A DNA stretch of 64,000 nt from Mesorhizobium loti CJ3sym (GTDB lineage Bacteria; Pseudomonadota; Alphaproteobacteria; Rhizobiales; Rhizobiaceae), in assembly GCF_000472785.1 (NCBI RefSeq), contig NZ_AXAL01000006.1, positions 248,208 through 312,207 of the forward strand. The letters run 5' to 3'. Position 1 is the first letter of the stretch. Every line of letters starts with the position of its first letter. The translations under genes and the position numbers were made by a program. The notes below the pieces were generated by a model. It searched no databases. It had not been told where the DNA came from and worked only from the letters and a program-made list of their open reading frames with translations. Below, in pieces: positions 57,678-64,000 of the stretch.

Positions 57678-58397
57678 ATGGAAAGCGACACGCTGACAAG
57701 ACCTGACGCGGCTGGGCCCGATAGGATCGGCCCGGACGTGGCGGGCGGCGAACGCCCCCTCGTGGTGCTGATCGCGCTGCGCGATGCCGCGCGCGCCGAG
57801 CACTTGTCAGCTTTGCTTGCCATGGTGGACAATCTGCTGCCGGTCGTGGCCGGCGGCGGGGTCGCCGATGTCGCCGTCATCGATGATACCGTTGCCAACA
57901 GCGCGGCCTGGGTCGATCGGGTGAGGGCTGGCCATATCCCGCCTCCACAGGTGCTGCTGTCCGCGCGCGCTATCCGGCCGGAAGGCCAGGTGTTTGCGGT
58001 GCTGCCGTTGAGCGCAGATGCCACCCTGATAGCGGCCGCTGTCAGGTTGGCGGCCGCCGGCTACCGGGTGTCCGGCGACGGGCGTTCGACTCCAGGTCGC
58101 CATGACGATTTCGATGGCGGTGATGCAGTCAGTGGTGGGGCTGGAAGCCATAGTGGATTGTTCGGCGAGGAACCGCTCGACGATGGCGCCGCCCCTCGGC
58201 CAGCTCTGTCGCCACGCGAGGCGGAAGTGCTGGCGCTGCTGGCCGAAGGCGCGCCCAACAAGGTGATCGCACGGCGGCTCAACATTTCCGTGCATACGGC
58301 GAAATTCCACGTCGCCGCGATCTTGATCAAGCTGGGGGCCGCCAACCGTACGGACGCCATTGCGATTGCGATGCGGCAGGGGCTGGTGCTGGTCTGA
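57678..58397 (+). CDS. LuxR-type regulator with degenerate receiver-like domain
   Basis: 239 residues. The N-terminal domain has the alternating fold of a response regulator (PLVVLIALRD, ADVAVIDDTV), but the acidic pair normally found at the first strand is absent. A Gly/Asp-rich linker is followed by a GerE helix-turn-helix: LSPREAEVLALLAEGAPNKV and RRLNISVHTAKFHVAAILIK. It starts 8 bases after the pseudoprotease gene, implying a common transcript. Target unknown. Confidence 0.85.
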   Translation: MESDTLTRPDAAGPDRIGPDVAGGERPLVVLIALRDAARAEHLSALLAMVDNLLPVVAGGGVADVAVIDDTVANSAAWVDRVRAGHIPPPQVLLSARAIRPEGQVFAVLPLSADATLIAAAVRLAAAGYRVSGDGRSTPGRHDDFDGGDAVSGGAGSHSGLFGEEPLDDGAAPRPALSPREAEVLALLAEGAPNKVIARRLNISVHTAKFHVAAILIKLGAANRTDAIAIAMRQGLVLV

Positions 58398-58403
58398 TAT
58401 TGC

Positions 58404-58793
58404 TCAGACCGCCGCTTCGATATCGGTAAGCCGGAAATCATCGCCCTTGAACAGCAGCGGCATGGCTTCGAGCCGCGCCGTGGCGTAAGCGATGCAGTCA
58501 CCGAAGTTTAACGCTGCCGGATGCCGGCCCTTGCCGTAACGCAGGAAGGCTTGGCGGGCGACAACTGCGTGGTCAGCCGTGAATGGGATTGTCTCGATCG
58601 AGGCGGTGTACAGAAAACGGTCGAGGCGATCCAGGATGTCATCTTGCCGGCCGCCCGCGAGCACCATCGTCGTCTCAAGAAAGGTTGGCGCTGCCAGCAG
58701 CCGTTTCCTGGCTTGCGTGATCGCGAGCACGAAGCGTTCATAGCCTGGCTCGAGACGCAAAATGGCGACCAAGACCGAGGAATCTATGATCAT
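58404..58793 (-). CDS. vapC: VapC-type PIN-domain toxin
   Basis: 129 residues, PIN ribonuclease. Acidic residues are D4 in MIIDSSV, a Glu in FLETTMVL (about 40) and Asp in NFGDCIAYATA (about 98). Overlaps the antitoxin by four bases. It converges with the LuxR-type gene. As a VapC it is expected to cleave tRNA or rRNA when the antitoxin is degraded; target unknown. Confidence 0.9.
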   Translation of the reverse strand: MIIDSSVLVAILRLEPGYERFVLAITQARKRLLAAPTFLETTMVLAGGRQDDILDRLDRFLYTASIETIPFTADHAVVARQAFLRYGKGRHPAALNFGDCIAYATARLEAMPLLFKGDDFRLTDIEAAV

Positions 58794-59056
58794 TTCGTCG
58801 GGATTCCAAACTCATCGTAACCGAGGATTTCGTCTTCGGTCATCGCATTTTCCCGTTCGGGGATTTTTCCGGCACTATCGGCGATTGCCATCAACCGCTG
58901 AAACAGATCTGTGGCTTCGTCGCGCGGCACCAGCCGCTCGCGCGCAACTTCCCGCACGAGGCTTTGGCGGATCGCCTCCGTCACGGACACGCGGCGGCGC
59001 CGGGCGAGTTCTCGCGCCAGTTCCTCAACTTCCGTGTTCTTGATCGAGAGTGCCAT
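58790..59056 (-). CDS. vapB: VapB-type antitoxin
   Basis: 88 residues. The N-terminal half (KNTEVEELARELARRRRVSV and TEAIRQSLVREV) is a PSK/ribbon-helix-helix type DNA-binding domain; the C-terminus (ILGYDEFGIP) wraps the toxin. Overlaps vapC by ATGA. A perfect palindrome upstream suits VapBC autoregulation. Confidence 0.85.
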   Translation of the reverse strand: MALSIKNTEVEELARELARRRRVSVTEAIRQSLVREVARERLVPRDEATDLFQRLMAIADSAGKIPERENAMTEDEILGYDEFGIPTK

Positions 59057-59059
59057 TCT

Positions 59060-59085
59060 ATATTCTACCTGTCTGTATAGAATAT
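59060..59085. promoter_or_regulatory. VapBC operator palindrome
   Basis: ATATTCTA (59060-59067) and TAGAATAT (59078-59085) are perfect complements with 10 bases between, starting four bases upstream of the vapB start. Confidence 0.65.
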
Positions 59086-59234
59086 ATATCTGACGGCCGT
59101 TTAAGCCAACAGATTTCGGGCACCCGTCCGGCCAGCCTCCCCAGCGTCACCATGGCTTCCCGGCGCAGGCTCTTGTATCCGGCAGCGGCGCGGGCAAGGA
59201 TCGCGCAAACGATCACAATTCACGTGGAGGAAAA

Positions 59235-60101
59235 ATGTCGCTCAAGGGAAAGACGCTGTTCATCTCCGGCGGGTCGCGCGGCATCGGACTGGCGATCGCG
59301 CTGCGCGCGGCTCGCGACGGTGCCAATGTGACGATCGCCGCCAAGACCGCTGAGCCGCATCCGAAGCTGCCGGGCACGATCTACACGGCGGCCGAGGAGA
59401 TCGAGCAGGCGGGCGGCAAGGCCTTGCCGATGCTGTGCGATATCCGCGAGGAGGCGCAGGTCGCCGAGGCTGTTGCCAAGACCATTGAAAAATTCGGCGG
59501 CATCGACATTTGCGTCAACAATGCCAGCGCCATCCAGCTCACCGGCACGCTGGAGACCGACATGAAGCGCTACGATTTGATGCATCAGATCAACACGCGC
59601 GGCACCTTCCTGGTGTCCAAAATGTGCATTCCGTACCTGAAGTTGGCTCAAAATCCTCACATCCTGAATCTGGCGCCGCCGCTCGACATGAAGGCCAAGT
59701 GGTTCAAGAACCATGTCGCCTACACGATGGCCAAATTCGGCATGTCGATGTGCATGCTGGGCATGAGCGCGGAGTTTGCCAAAGACGGCATCGCGGTCAA
59801 TTCGCTGTGGCCGATCTCGACCATCGATACGGCCGCGGTGCGCAATCTGCTGGGCGGCGCAACGGTTGTGGCGATGAGCCGGTCACCCGACATCATGGCC
59901 GACGCCGCGCATGCCATCTTCATGCGGCCGTCGCGCGAGGCATCGGGCAATTTCTACATCGACGAGGAGGTGCTGCGCGCCGAGGGCGTCAGCGACTTTT
60001 CGGTCTATTCACCAGGCGCGACCGGGCCGCTGGCCGGCGACTTTTTCGTGCCCGACGAGGTGTTTGCGCGGTCGGACAGCAAGATCAAGAATATCTACTG
60101 A
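59235..60101 (+). CDS. SDR-family oxidoreductase (HSDL2-like)
   Basis: 288 residues. Cofactor motif GGSRGIG near residue 12, NNAS near 94, active-site Tyr/Lys in YTMAKFG near 170. The asparagine-proline region NILNLAPPLD and the C-terminal SIYSPGATGPL-like segment match the classical SDR subgroup of human HSDL2. Start at 59235 after GGAGG. Single gene, converging with the YqhA-like gene. Confidence 0.87.
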   Translation: MSLKGKTLFISGGSRGIGLAIALRAARDGANVTIAAKTAEPHPKLPGTIYTAAEEIEQAGGKALPMLCDIREEAQVAEAVAKTIEKFGGIDICVNNASAIQLTGTLETDMKRYDLMHQINTRGTFLVSKMCIPYLKLAQNPHILNLAPPLDMKAKWFKNHVAYTMAKFGMSMCMLGMSAEFAKDGIAVNSLWPISTIDTAAVRNLLGGATVVAMSRSPDIMADAAHAIFMRPSREASGNFYIDEEVLRAEGVSDFSVYSPGATGPLAGDFFVPDEVFARSDSKIKNIY

Positions 60102-60120
60102 CGGGAAGGCGATAGCTGCC

Positions 60121-60634
60121 TCACACCTCGTCCTTCTTGCCTTTGCTCAGGCCCATCAGCCGGTCGATATAGGCCAGCATCAGCGCCGAGACGACGAAGG
60201 CGAGATGGATGATGGTCAACCACATGTTCGTCGGTGTAGGTGGACGAGTTCAGGAACACCTGCAAGAGGTGGATGGACGAGATGGCGACGATGGTCGAGG
60301 CGACCTTGACCTTGAGTGAACCGACATCGATCGTGCCCAGCCAATGCACGCCAGCGCCATCTTCGTCGTCGAACCGGCTGACGAAGTTCTCATAGCCCGA
60401 GATGATGACCATCACCACCAGTGAAGCGACCAAGGCCGCGTCGATCAGGCCGAGCATCTTCAGGATGGTGTCGGTGTCGCCGAGCGTGAACGCCACGGTG
60501 ACGAACTCGTAGAGCTTCTTGCCGAACGACAGCGCATAGACCGCCAATGCCAGGGCCAAGCCGATATAGAAGACGACCAGCAGCCAGCGCGAGGCGAGGA
60601 TGATCGATTCGATGGCGAGTTCGAGACGCTTCAT
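60121..60634 (-). pseudogene. YqhA/UPF0114-family membrane protein gene, frameshifted
   Basis: Residues 1-137 of the YqhA family with three transmembrane helices. After YTDE the frame shifts near 60226-60229: continuing in the other phase gives MWLTIIHLAFVVSALMLAYI and ends KGKKDEV at TGA 60121-60123, as in intact family members. The uncorrected frame runs on to 60095 without sense. Either a true pseudogene or a sequencing error. Confidence 0.75.
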
Positions 60635-60820
60635 GGCTGGATCCGCTTGGTTCTCTTGTCGGTGTCGGGCCGTATTTCGGCCAGCTTACCGCGGTTTGCA
60701 AGACAAATTGATGGACAGGTTCGCCGTCCCAAGGCGACGCCGAACAGCTATATCTCGGTGTTTTTGACGCAATTCCCGCGAAAAAAAGATTTCACACTTT
60801 TCCTGGAACTGCCCTGAGCA

Positions 60821-60848
60821 AAAAACCCCGCCGGGAGGGCCGGCGGGG
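60821..60848 (-). terminator. Rho-independent terminator (minus strand)
   Basis: Stem CCCCGCCGG (60826-60834), loop GAGGG, CCGGCGGGG (60840-60848). On the minus strand five T follow (60825-60821). It probably ends transcription from the OmpA-family gene. Confidence 0.75.
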
Positions 60849-60988
60849 CTCAATGCATCCCGCTGGAGTCGGGACGGGGCAGGGAACGCCCAGACAAGAA
60901 TCTGGGGTGTGTGAGCCCGTGATTCAATGAGCCGGCTCTAATGCCCGTACAATTCTTGTTGACCCAGCGCATGCTGTCGGCCGTTCTT

Positions 60989-61012
60989 CCCATCCCGGTT
61001 GACCGGGATGGG
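60989..61012. terminator. Perfect hairpin downstream of the OmpA-family gene
   Basis: Stem CCCATCCCGG (60989-60998), loop TTGA, CCGGGATGGG (61003-61012). The U-tract is poor on both sides (TTCTGTTT on the plus strand). It lies in the 431-base gap 60635-61065, which otherwise shows only the terminator at 60821. Confidence 0.5.
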
Positions 61013-61065
61013 TTCTGTTTGCCGACCTGATTCCAGAAGCCACTGCAAGCTACTGGAAAATCAGG

Positions 61066-63336
61066 TCAATTGTTGCTGGCGACGGGTGCCACCAGCGAGG
61101 TGATGCGGCGGATGGCAACTCGCCGGTTCTCGCGGTTGGGTGCCGATGTGTTCACCTTCAGATACTCCTCGCCATAGCCCTGTGTCGTCAGGTTCTCCGG
61201 CGGGATGCCGAAGGCGTTGGTGAGCGCCTCGGCCACCGATTCGGCGCGGCGATCCGACAAGGCCAGGTTGGCCTCCGGCGTGCCGACCGCATCGGTGTGG
61301 CCTTCGATCAGGAAGGTTTCGGCCGGGTTCTTCTTCAGCAGCTTCTCCATGGCGTCAGCGACGCCCTCGAGCTTCTGCACCTCGGTGTCGGAGATCGAGG
61401 CCGAACCGAATTCGAAGTTCAGCGTGTCGAGGTCGACGCGGCGTGCGATGTCGCGCACGCGGGCCGAGCGCTTGACCTCGTCGATCGAATAGAGACGCTG
61501 GACCTTCTCCACCGGCGGCTGTTCGAGGAAGGTGTAGTAGTCATCAGGGCTCTCGACGTCCTCGGAATCGAGGATGTATTGCCGGCGCGGAATGGTCAGC
61601 CGCATCGGCGGCAGGTCGTCGCCGGGATCGCGCCAGTCGCCTTCATCCTGATAGCTGCGCTCGTCGACATAGCTCAGTACATATTCGCGGCCGTCCGGCG
61701 TAATGCGTGAACGCTGGATGACGTCGCCATAGCGATTGCGGATGGTGACGATCTGGACGCCATTGCCGCGCTCGACGGTTTCGCGGGTGCGATTCTGCGG
61801 CAGATCCTCATAATAGACATCCTTGGCGCCGCGGTTCATGCGCGTGCCGTCATTGCTCTGCACGATCGTCTGGCCGCCGAGCTGGATGATGACGCGGTCG
61901 CCGATCTCCTTGAGCACGTCGACGCCCTTGGGGCGGCGGCGGTCGCGGATGTTCTCGTCGGGCGCGCGGTCGAGGCGCTTGCCTTTTTCTTCCGTCACCG
62001 GGACGAATTTTTCAGGCTTGATCTGCTGCTGAGCGGCCTTATCGTCGGTGGGCGGCGGACCCTGGTCGACGGGGGCGACCACCGGCTTCTTTCCTTGATC
62101 GGCGCCTTGCTGGGCATTCTGGCCACCATTCTGGTCACCGCCATTCTGCTGGCCGTTCTTGTCGCCATGCTTGCGGCCGCCACCTTTGCGCTCGGCATCC
62201 TTCTGGCTGTCGAGGATAGGGGCAGCATTCGGATCGGTGGGCGCCTCGCCTTGCACCGGGGTTTCACCTTGGACAGGTGCTGCCTTGTTGCCATTGGCAG
62301 GCTGTTCACCTGTCGCGGGCTGCTTGCCTGTCTGCGGCTGTTCGCCATTGGCGGGTTGCTCGCCATTCGCAGGCTGTTCACCCGCCTGCTTCTTGCCGTG
62401 CTTCTTTGTCTTGTCCTGGGGCTGTTCGCCCTGGACCGCCGGCTGTTCGCCGGCAGGAGCCGCCTCAACCTTAGGCGTCGTTCCTTCGCCAGCGGGCGCT
62501 TCTTTCGGCGTTGGGGCAGCTTCCGGTGTTAAGGCCGGTGCCTCCTTCTGCTGGTCCTGCTTGTGTTTCTTGCCGGGCTTGACCGGCTGGTTGTCGTTGG
62601 CGGGCTCGGCCTGGTTGGCGGGCGCCTGCGCGGCAGGGGCTTCGGTCTGCTGCTGGTCGCGCTTCTTCTTGCGCGGCTGCTGTTCGCCGGTTGCAGGCGC
62701 GGCTTCGCCTGTTGGCGCCTGCTCGGTCTGCTGCTGCTGATCGCGCTTTTTCCTGCGCGGCTGCTGCTGGTCGTTTGCGGGAGCGGCTTCGCCGGCAGGT
62801 GCCAGCTCGATCTGCTGTTGCTGCTGATCGCGCTTCTTCTTGCGCGGCTGCTGCTGGTCGTTTGCGGGAGCAGCCTCGCCGGCGGGTGCCTGCTCGGTTT
62901 GCTGCTGCTGATCGCGCTTCTTCCTGCGCGGCTGCTGCTCGTCGGTTGCGGGAGCGGCTTCGCCGGCTGGCGCCTGCTCCGTCTGCTGCTGTTGGTTGTG
63001 TTTCTTGCGGGGCTGCTGCTCGCCTTGCGCAGGTTGCTCGGCAGGCGCCTGTTCGGTCTGCTGCTGCTGGTCACGCTTCTTGCGCGGCTGCTGCTCACCT
63101 TGTGCCGGTTGCCCCGCCTGGGCGGGCTGCTCCTGCTTTCTCTTCCCTTGCTTCTGCGCGCAGGCTTCGGCCGATTCGCCCTCGGCGCAAGCGGCTTGCG
63201 CCAAAATGAACGGGGCTGACGTGCGCTGGGCCAGGCCGAATGCGGCATTGCCTTGCAGCGGGTACGCGCCCAACGGCGCGGATGCCATCAACAGGCCAAG
63301 TGCGGTGCCTGCCAGAATCCGTGGTTGGCGTTTCAT
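61066..63336 (-). CDS. OmpA-family outer-membrane/peptidoglycan-binding protein with Gln-rich repeats
   Basis: 756 residues. Signal peptide to about residue 24 (TALGLLMASAPLGAYP). Residues 70-240 hold six units of a Gln/Lys/Arg-rich repeat, followed by a Glu/Gln/Pro-rich stretch to about 390. The C-terminal OmpA domain (about 640-750) has DLDTLNFEFGSASISD and FLIEGHTDAVGTPEANLALS, the peptidoglycan-binding residues. No beta-barrel is visible. It is likely a periplasm-spanning envelope protein. Confidence 0.87.
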   Translation of the reverse strand: MKRQPRILAGTALGLLMASAPLGAYPLQGNAAFGLAQRTSAPFILAQAACAEGESAEACAQKQGKRKQEQPAQAGQPAQGEQQPRKKRDQQQQTEQAPAEQPAQGEQQPRKKHNQQQQTEQAPAGEAAPATDEQQPRRKKRDQQQQTEQAPAGEAAPANDQQQPRKKKRDQQQQQIELAPAGEAAPANDQQQPRRKKRDQQQQTEQAPTGEAAPATGEQQPRKKKRDQQQTEAPAAQAPANQAEPANDNQPVKPGKKHKQDQQKEAPALTPEAAPTPKEAPAGEGTTPKVEAAPAGEQPAVQGEQPQDKTKKHGKKQAGEQPANGEQPANGEQPQTGKQPATGEQPANGNKAAPVQGETPVQGEAPTDPNAAPILDSQKDAERKGGGRKHGDKNGQQNGGDQNGGQNAQQGADQGKKPVVAPVDQGPPPTDDKAAQQQIKPEKFVPVTEEKGKRLDRAPDENIRDRRRPKGVDVLKEIGDRVIIQLGGQTIVQSNDGTRMNRGAKDVYYEDLPQNRTRETVERGNGVQIVTIRNRYGDVIQRSRITPDGREYVLSYVDERSYQDEGDWRDPGDDLPPMRLTIPRRQYILDSEDVESPDDYYTFLEQPPVEKVQRLYSIDEVKRSARVRDIARRVDLDTLNFEFGSASISDTEVQKLEGVADAMEKLLKKNPAETFLIEGHTDAVGTPEANLALSDRRAESVAEALTNAFGIPPENLTTQGYGEEYLKVNTSAPNRENRRVAIRRITSLVAPVASNN
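62617..63126 (-). repeat. In-frame tandem repeat of about 25-29 codons, six units
   Basis: Each unit carries a core such as QQPRKKRDQQQQTEQAPA, with variants RRKKRDQQ and GEAAPANDQQQ. The repeat is coding and not a CRISPR array. Unit number may vary between strains. Confidence 0.8.
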
Positions 63337-63534
63337 CGAAAACTCTCCTTGTGGGATCCCATCCTTGCCGAAACCGATCTTGGAGCGATTGGTTCCAGTA
63401 TGGCCCAGTTATACACCGTACGGGGCGATTGGCCGGCCTTTTGAAGGCAACTTCGTGTCTTTCGGCCGGGTTGCGGCCGCATTTCAACCGTTGCCGCGCT
63501 TGACCTCGGCGCCTGCCGGGGCCACATCCCCAAA

Positions 63535-63981
63535 ATGGAAACGCCGTTCTGGAAAACAAAGGCGCTGGAAGCGATGAGCCCGGCCGAGTGGGAATCGCTG
63601 TGCGACGGCTGCGGCAAATGCTGCCTGTCGAAGCTCGAGGACGAGGATACCGGCGAGATCTACTGGACCAGCGTCGGCTGCCGCCTGTTCGACGCGCAGA
63701 GCTGCCGCTGTTCGGACTATGCCAACCGGCTGGCGCGCGTTCCCGATTGCGTTGGGCTGACACCGCAGAATGTGCGCACCATCAGCTGGCTGCCCAGCAC
63801 CTGCGCCTACCGGCTGGTGGCCGAGGGCCGCGACCTCTATTGGTGGCACCGGCTGGTGTCGGGCAGCGCCGAGACCGTGCACGAGGCCGGCATTTCAATG
63901 CGCGGCCGGGTCAAGGCCAGCGAGACCGAGTTGGCCGAGCCCGAGGATTATTTTGACTATATGCTGGACGACGAGCCATAG
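63535..63981 (+). CDS. YcgN-family cysteine-cluster protein (UPF0260)
   Basis: 148 residues. The cysteines CDGCGKCC (near residue 24), [13 protein letters not shown] and a Cys in LPSTCAYRL match the YcgN family, which may bind a metal or Fe-S cluster. Start at 63535 ([14 protein letters not shown]). Alone, divergent from the OmpA-family gene. Function unknown. Confidence 0.87.
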   Translation: METPFWKTKALEAMSPAEWESLCDGCGKCCLSKLEDEDTGEIYWTSVGCRLFDAQSCRCSDYANRLARVPDCVGLTPQNVRTISWLPSTCAYRLVAEGRDLYWWHRLVSGSAETVHEAGISMRGRVKASETELAEPEDYFDYMLDDEP

Positions 63982-64000
63982 GGCTCGCGCCGGGATGAGG

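Noticed and set aside
62617..63126. Regular repeat that might suggest a CRISPR array
   Set aside because: The units are in-frame codons of a secreted protein, contiguous without spacers, and no cas genes are present.

Overview
The window reads as a chromosomal segment of a GC-rich alphaproteobacterium of the order Hyphomicrobiales (Rhizobiales), most likely Mesorhizobium or a close relative. The signs are an alphaproteobacterial-type dnaG-rpoD pair, an RpoE/ChrR sigma/anti-sigma pair with TGATCC-type promoter sequences, a sugar ABC transporter resembling FrcBCA, many LysR/TetR/PadR/AraC regulators and a 49-bp intergenic palindrome present twice. The genus is an inference; no rRNA or tRNA gene is present to anchor it.

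Layout. 1-2.1 kb: manganese module, mntH (cut by the left edge) divergent from mntR, with a candidate MntR box. 2.2-9.7 kb: a large secreted protein with one haem-binding motif, a YpfJ-type metallopeptidase, an MFS exporter overlapping an aldo/keto reductase, then carA divergent from a YqeY protein. 9.7-24.9 kb: mostly accessory genes. These include small membrane ORFs in decay, a PadR-DUF1700-DUF2807 operon, a LysR/hydrolase pair, a YkuD_2-like secreted protein, a zinc/cadmium module (MerR regulator, 19-bp-spacer promoter, ZntA ATPase with a His-repeat tail on its metal domain), an MFS exporter and a Na/Pi symporter. The housekeeping pair dnaG-rpoD follows (23.0-27.4 kb).

27.5-41.9 kb: small metabolic and regulatory genes with several well-defined operators (tandem PadR sites, a triple TetR operator), three ECF sigma factors (one with its ChrR anti-sigma) and a recombination scar where the 3' end of a molybdopterin oxidoreductase gene abuts the 3' end of a TetR gene. 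42.0-48.6 kb: a sugar/polyol cluster with ATPase, permease, binding protein, IolE/MocC-like isomerase-fold enzyme, MocA-family dehydrogenase and a divergent MocR-type regulator. This gene set matches that known for rhizopine (inositol-amine) catabolism. 48.6-55.6 kb: an esterase, a cupin, regulators, Lrp-azlCD for branched-chain amino acid export, an azoreductase with a divergent LysR regulator, and a TetR/VOC pair with duplicated operators.

55.6-58.4 kb holds the most unusual arrangement. An intact HtrA-like serine protease without a signal peptide is divergent from a related PDZ protein whose whole catalytic triad is substituted, and that protein is followed after 8 bases by a LuxR-type regulator with a degenerate receiver. 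The window ends with a VapBC toxin-antitoxin pair and its operator, an SDR enzyme, a frameshifted YqhA-family gene, a 756-residue OmpA-family protein with a glutamine-rich tandem repeat, and a YcgN-type cysteine-cluster protein.

How the genes work together: metal homeostasis (mntHR, zntA and its regulator, the His-rich DMT transporter, an RcnB-like protein) and envelope/stress responses (ECF factors, PspA-like protein, HtrA-like proteins) recur, with many genes paired to a divergent or adjacent local regulator.
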